A DNA stretch of 8,983 bases from Gemmatimonadota bacterium (GTDB taxonomy: Bacteria > Latescibacterota > UBA2968 > UBA8231): the NCBI GenBank assembly GCA_026706505.1, contig JAPOYQ010000212.1, forward strand, positions 1-8,983, in the 5' to 3' direction. The number at the start of each line of letters is the position of its first letter. The first letter of the stretch is position 1. The notes beneath the pieces were generated by a model that worked only from the letters and a program-made list of their open reading frames with translations, did not search any database and was not told where the DNA came from. Positions 6,295 to 8,983 of the stretch are shown here, piece by piece. The position numbers were made by a program, and so were the translations under genes.

Positions 6295-7267
6295 CGCAGA
6301 CGGCGACTCCGATGTGGCGGTAAATACCGTCTTGATCAACCTGTATTGTGCCGTCGCCCGCGCCGTAGATATTGCCTTGATCGCGGGCCGAGTAATAGAG
6401 CAAATAGCGGTCGCCGTCTGCGAGGACGCACGGCGTTGAGGTGTAGCGACCGTCAAAGTGATCGGGATGGCGCGTGGCCGGAAAGGCCGACCGCCCAAAG
6501 TGGTGCTTCCAGTGCAGGCCGTCGGCCGAGGTCGAGGCGTAAATTTCGAAAATGCCGTCCGCCACGTGGCAGCCGTACCACATGGTGTAGGCGCCGTTGT
6601 TTTCTAGGACATAGGGATAGACGATGCTTCTGTGGGTTTCATTGGCCACAACCGCTGGTTCTGCATCGCGGCTCCAGTGCAGACCATCTTCCGAAGTGAA
6701 GCGGTAGATGTGGCGGGCCATGGCGCGAAAATCATCGTCTGCCGCCGGCGCAGAATTCATCCACATGCGGTAGCGGCCCGGGCCATCCTTGAGTACACAG
6801 GGGCGGCGACCACTCGGATAGAGCGGTTCGGGGTGGACTTTCCACTGTCGACCATCCGAGCTAGTAGCATAACCAAGCATCTGCCGCACAAGAGGACCTT
6901 TGCTGGTGGTACCGAGGCGCTGGCTCATCACGAACCACATCTTGTACAGACCCTCATCGGCATCAAAGAGGACGTGCGGTGTCTGCCACGCTTGGCCCAC
7001 GGGGGTCTCGCCCGTGCGCAGAATGGGGTTGTCGGGGAAGGCCGTCCAGTGCAGGCCGTCCTCCGACTCGGCATAGCCCAGATCCATGTCGTCGTTGCGC
7101 GTGGCACTACTGTTGCCCAAATACCACATCTCGTACCGGCCGTTGACCTTGATCACCGTGGGATTGTAGAGCGTCACCCGGCACCAAGTCTGCCCTGTCG
7201 TCATAGTCGAGAGCGCGGGCTGGGACGACCGCTGCCAAGCTAATTCGTTGAGAAATGCATCCGCCAT
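6287..7267 (-). CDS. Five-bladed beta-propeller, glycosidase-like (GH32/43/130 fold)
   Basis: This 326-residue protein has five recurring strands of the form Y-x-M/L-W/Y-x: YEMWYLG at 45-51, YKMWFV at 108-113, YRMWMN at 166-171, YTMWYG at 227-232 and YLLYYS at 288-293. Between them recurs a D-G-x-x-W loop: DGLHW at 70-74, DGRQW at 138-142, DGLHW at 194-198 and DGLHW at 249-253. This spacing fits the propeller fold shared by GH32, GH43, GH68 and GH130. I cannot assign one family or confirm the acid residues, so hydrolysis, phosphorolysis or mere sugar binding all remain possible. There is no signal peptide, so it should be cytoplasmic unless the start is wrong. The ribosome site is weak (TGGATG just upstream). 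It begins 16 bases after the DUF1028 stop, so it is almost certainly co-transcribed with it. It is convergent with the plus-strand operon. Confidence 0.82.
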   Translation of the reverse strand: MADAFLNELAWQRSSQPALSTMTTGQTWCRVTLYNPTVIKVNGRYEMWYLGNSSATRNDDMDLGYAESEDGLHWTAFPDNPILRTGETPVGQAWQTPHVLFDADEGLYKMWFVMSQRLGTTSKGPLVRQMLGYATSSDGRQWKVHPEPLYPSGRRPCVLKDGPGRYRMWMNSAPAADDDFRAMARHIYRFTSEDGLHWSRDAEPAVVANETHRSIVYPYVLENNGAYTMWYGCHVADGIFEIYASTSADGLHWKHHFGRSAFPATRHPDHFDGRYTSTPCVLADGDRYLLYYSARDQGNIYGAGDGTIQVDQDGIYRHIGVAVCEK

Positions 7268-7283
7268 TTTACATCCAGAATCG

Positions 7284-8276
7284 TCACTCGCCGATCATGG
7301 CAGCAGTAAGGCGATCTATGAGCGCAGTGTCGGCCGACAGCAGACCAGAGGCCGGTAAACGCCGCAGTAAGTCGGCCCAGCGGTCGTACTGTGCCTGCGC
7401 CCGTTGCAAATAGGGCACCGCTTCCTCCTCGCGGCCCTCAGAAGCCAAGGTCACACCCACCCAGAACGGAGCCTCGCCGCCCGTTGCCTCATCGGGCACC
7501 AGTTCGGTCGCTGCGCGGTAGGCATCCATGGCCGCCTCCATGTCCCCTGCAGTCACCCATTCGTCGCCCTCGTTGAGCTTGTGATAGGCCCGCGCCAGAC
7601 GCACCAAGCGGCGCAGTTCCTCCACCGGTTCGGGATGATCTTCCACGCGCAGGTCGAACACGCGATCAACCCACGACCTACCCGTATCCTCGGCAGAGAC
7701 CACGAGGATGGCCGCGGACTGCCGACCGCGCAGGTCTCCCCCCTCGGCCTCAGCAACTTCCAAAGCCACGAGCAACCGCTCCGCCAGATCGCCCTCGGCA
7801 TTTTCATAGGCGTGCGCCATAGCCGGCCACACGCTGTCTTGGTCCATCAGATTCGCCTGAACGCTGTACTGGGCACCGGTCTGATGGCCGGCAGCGGCGA
7901 TGGCCCGCTCGCCAGTGTGGACGGCCACGTTCCCCTCGGCATCGACCATGGCCACTTGTCGCACCGCAGCATCGTCATCCCCGGCGATCAGAGCGGTGAG
8001 CGCGGCCTGAGCCGTCTTGCCCATGGCCATCAATTCGAGGCCAAGCGGACCGTAAGCCGGATCAACGAGCGATTGAGTAGCCACAGCGCCGACGCCAGGA
8101 TGGGCCCACGGAACGATGGGACCCACGGAAAACCAGTGGGACTGAACGGCGACGCCGAGCTGACCGCTGAGGGAATCGCGGGCGACGATGGAGTAGGTAG
8201 CCACAGGTCGCCGCCAGTCGGGTGCGTCGGCCGCAGCTAGCTGTGCTGTGACGAGAATTAGGATGAGTAGGCGCAT
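7284..8276 (-). CDS. Exported DUF1028 (Ntn-hydrolase superfamily) protein with C-terminal TPR-like region
   Basis: This 330-residue protein starts with a signal peptide (MRLLILILVTAQLAAA) cut near residue 16. The DUF1028 domain covers about 25-225: ATYSIVARD at 26-34, GVAVQSHWF at 41-49, VPWAHPGVGAVATQS at 55-69, RQVAMVDAEGNVAVHTG at 106-122, GGDLRGRQSAAILVV at 179-193 and DLRVEDHPEPVEELRRL at 208-224. Family members are classed with Ntn hydrolases; their substrate is not known to me. Thr27 sits where a processed N-terminal nucleophile would be expected (inference). Residues about 226-300 form helical repeats (AGDMEAAMDAYRAATELVP, EGREEEAVPYLQRAQAQYD) resembling TPRs. The ATG at 8276 has GGGAG 5 bases upstream. 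The TTG at 8288 overlaps that site and is unlikely to be used. It lies between the PhyH-like and propeller genes, with short gaps on both sides. Confidence 0.9.
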   Translation of the reverse strand: MRLLILILVTAQLAAADAPDWRRPVATYSIVARDSLSGQLGVAVQSHWFSVGPIVPWAHPGVGAVATQSLVDPAYGPLGLELMAMGKTAQAALTALIAGDDDAAVRQVAMVDAEGNVAVHTGERAIAAAGHQTGAQYSVQANLMDQDSVWPAMAHAYENAEGDLAERLLVALEVAEAEGGDLRGRQSAAILVVSAEDTGRSWVDRVFDLRVEDHPEPVEELRRLVRLARAYHKLNEGDEWVTAGDMEAAMDAYRAATELVPDEATGGEAPFWVGVTLASEGREEEAVPYLQRAQAQYDRWADLLRRLPASGLLSADTALIDRLTAAMIGE

Positions 8277-8281
8277 GATTT

Positions 8282-8286
8282 CTCCC
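8282..8286 (-). promoter_or_regulatory. Ribosome-binding site deciding the DUF1028 start
   Basis: GGGAG on the minus strand, 5 bases before the ATG at 8276. It overlaps the alternative TTG codon at 8288-8286, which argues for initiation at the ATG, where the signal peptide begins. Confidence 0.6.
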
Positions 8287-8305
8287 AAATGTCGATGGAT
8301 GGAGA

Positions 8306-8983
8306 TTAACTTTTTTTGTCCTTTGCCAACGGCCCGGTCGGTGCATCCTTGCTGTAGAGCGTCGACCCGCGCTCGTACGACACGATCACCTCGCCATTGG
8401 CCACGTCCAGTCGCGGCACGTTGTTGTTGAACACATCGCGGTCTGGGCCGCGCATCACCGCCAACTGGGCGTCGCTCATCCCCTCGACCAATTCGCCCCA
8501 GCGGTTTTCCGGGTGGGCCATCTCGCCGCCGCTGCGGTTGAAGTTGCGCGACGAATACTTGATCAGGATACCCCGCCGCGCAATCTCGCTCTTCCAGGCC
8601 AACGCTCCGTGGGTCGTGCCGCCGTCGCCGAAGAACAGCACGTCGCCGGCCTGCATCTCAACGTGCTTGACCAGCCCCATATCGCGGTCGCAGGTGCGCA
8701 CGCCGGGGGGCATCTTGTAGTACGCCTTGTGGCTGCCCGGCACGCAGGCAAAACCCCCGTCACCCGCCCGCACGTCCCTGAGCTGCCAAGTCACAGTAAT
8801 CGCCTCGCAATAGCTGCGGCCGTTGTGGTACACATAGCCGCGACCGGGATTGAGCGGCTCGTTGGCGTCGTGCAGCGCGTGGCCGCTGGTTCCCTTGACC
8901 GAGACAAAACCCGTCGCTCCACCCATCCGCCCACCGCTACCGCCCATCCAATTCAGCCGATGCTCGACCACCGGATGCGCTAC
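8306..8983 (-). CDS. PhyH-family (phytanoyl-CoA dioxygenase-like) non-heme iron oxygenase, 5' end cut
   Basis: 225 codons are visible. The frame stays open to the window edge, so the N-terminus is missing and the GTG at 8971 need not be the start. Numbering from the first visible codon, the PhyH landmarks are LHDAN with His38, YHNGRSYCEAITVTWQLRDV at 52-71, GDGGFACVPGSHKAYYKMP at 74-92, AGDVLFFGDGGTTHGAL at 112-128 with the distal iron His125, and ARRGILIKYSSRN at 135-147 with Arg136/Arg137 for the 2-oxoglutarate carboxylate. These proteins normally hydroxylate an unactivated carbon using Fe(II), O2 and 2-oxoglutarate. The usual His-x-Asp facial triad appears here as His38-Asp39-Ala40, which breaks the pattern. 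It is the first visible gene of the minus-strand operon, 29 bases before the DUF1028 ATG. The substrate is unknown. Confidence 0.88.
   Translation of the reverse strand, partial: VAHPVVEHRLNWMGGSGGRMGGATGFVSVKGTSGHALHDANEPLNPGRGYVYHNGRSYCEAITVTWQLRDVRAGDGGFACVPGSHKAYYKMPPGVRTCDRDMGLVKHVEMQAGDVLFFGDGGTTHGALAWKSEIARRGILIKYSSRNFNRSGGEMAHPENRWGELVEGMSDAQLAVMRGPDRDVFNNNVPRLDVANGEVIVSYERGSTLYSKDAPTGPLAKDKKS

Noticed and set aside
6632..7243. 203-codon open frame on the plus strand
   Set aside because: It is antisense to the propeller gene, whose five repeated blade motifs show the minus strand is coding.
7404..8240. 278-codon open frame on the plus strand
   Set aside because: It lies wholly antisense to the DUF1028 gene, whose family motifs are unmistakable. 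The translation is rich in His, Arg and Gly, with no domain, as expected of a GC-rich shadow frame.
8277..8288. TTG start adding four residues to the DUF1028 protein
   Set aside because: The TTG overlaps the GGGAG ribosome site that serves the ATG at 8276.
1..8983. Mobile elements, CRISPR arrays, tRNA or rRNA genes
   Set aside because: Reading both strands I found no transposase or integrase motifs, no regularly spaced direct repeats and no tRNA-like cloverleaf. All gaps are under 200 bases.

Overview
The window reads as chromosomal DNA from a free-living, probably Gram-negative-type (diderm) bacterium. It is densely coding, with short intergenic gaps, Shine-Dalgarno motifs and several exported lipoproteins. 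The mixture is a family 5 solute-binding lipoprotein, a SurA-like parvulin lipoprotein, a mandelate racemase-like enzyme, a CBM9-like exported protein, a five-bladed propeller protein, an exported DUF1028 protein and a PhyH-family oxygenase. I associate such a mixture with uncultured marine or sponge-associated lineages such as Poribacteria or Latescibacterota. That placement is inference from gene content only and cannot be proven here. I see no mobile element, CRISPR array, tRNA or rRNA.

Layout. (1) Positions 1-1533, minus strand: a CBM9-like secreted protein, then a 40-base hairpin, then a lipoprotein gene whose 3' end runs off the left edge. (2) Positions 1534-1711: an AT-rich divergent control region. 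It holds two identical, identically spaced Shine-Dalgarno motifs exactly 66 bases (22 codons) apart, both reading leftward, and possible alternative hairpins. (3) Positions 1712-6271, plus strand: a probable three-gene operon of solute-binding lipoprotein, parvulin lipoprotein and enolase-superfamily enzyme, ending in a small hairpin plus T-tract that overlaps the last stop codon. (4) Positions 6287-8983, minus strand: a second probable operon, converging on the first, transcribed in the order PhyH-like oxygenase (5' end off the right edge), exported DUF1028 protein, propeller protein.

How the genes may work together. The left half looks like cell-envelope machinery for catching and handling an extracellular organic substrate: a sugar-binding-type module, a solute-binding lipoprotein and a folding helper, followed by a cytoplasmic acid-sugar type dehydratase or racemase. 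The right half carries an oxygenase, a predicted exported Ntn-type hydrolase and a glycosidase-like propeller. No permease, regulator or catalytic glycosidase signature is in view, so the substrate is unknown.

The points most worth a second look are changes in active-site motifs. The PhyH-like protein has His-Asp-Ala where the iron-binding His-x-Asp is expected, a pattern reminiscent of the related non-heme iron halogenases. The enolase-superfamily enzyme has Met where the catalytic His of the His-Asp dyad is expected. The parvulin lipoprotein has a second, degenerate parvulin-like unit whose catalytic segment is replaced by a histidine-rich stretch.
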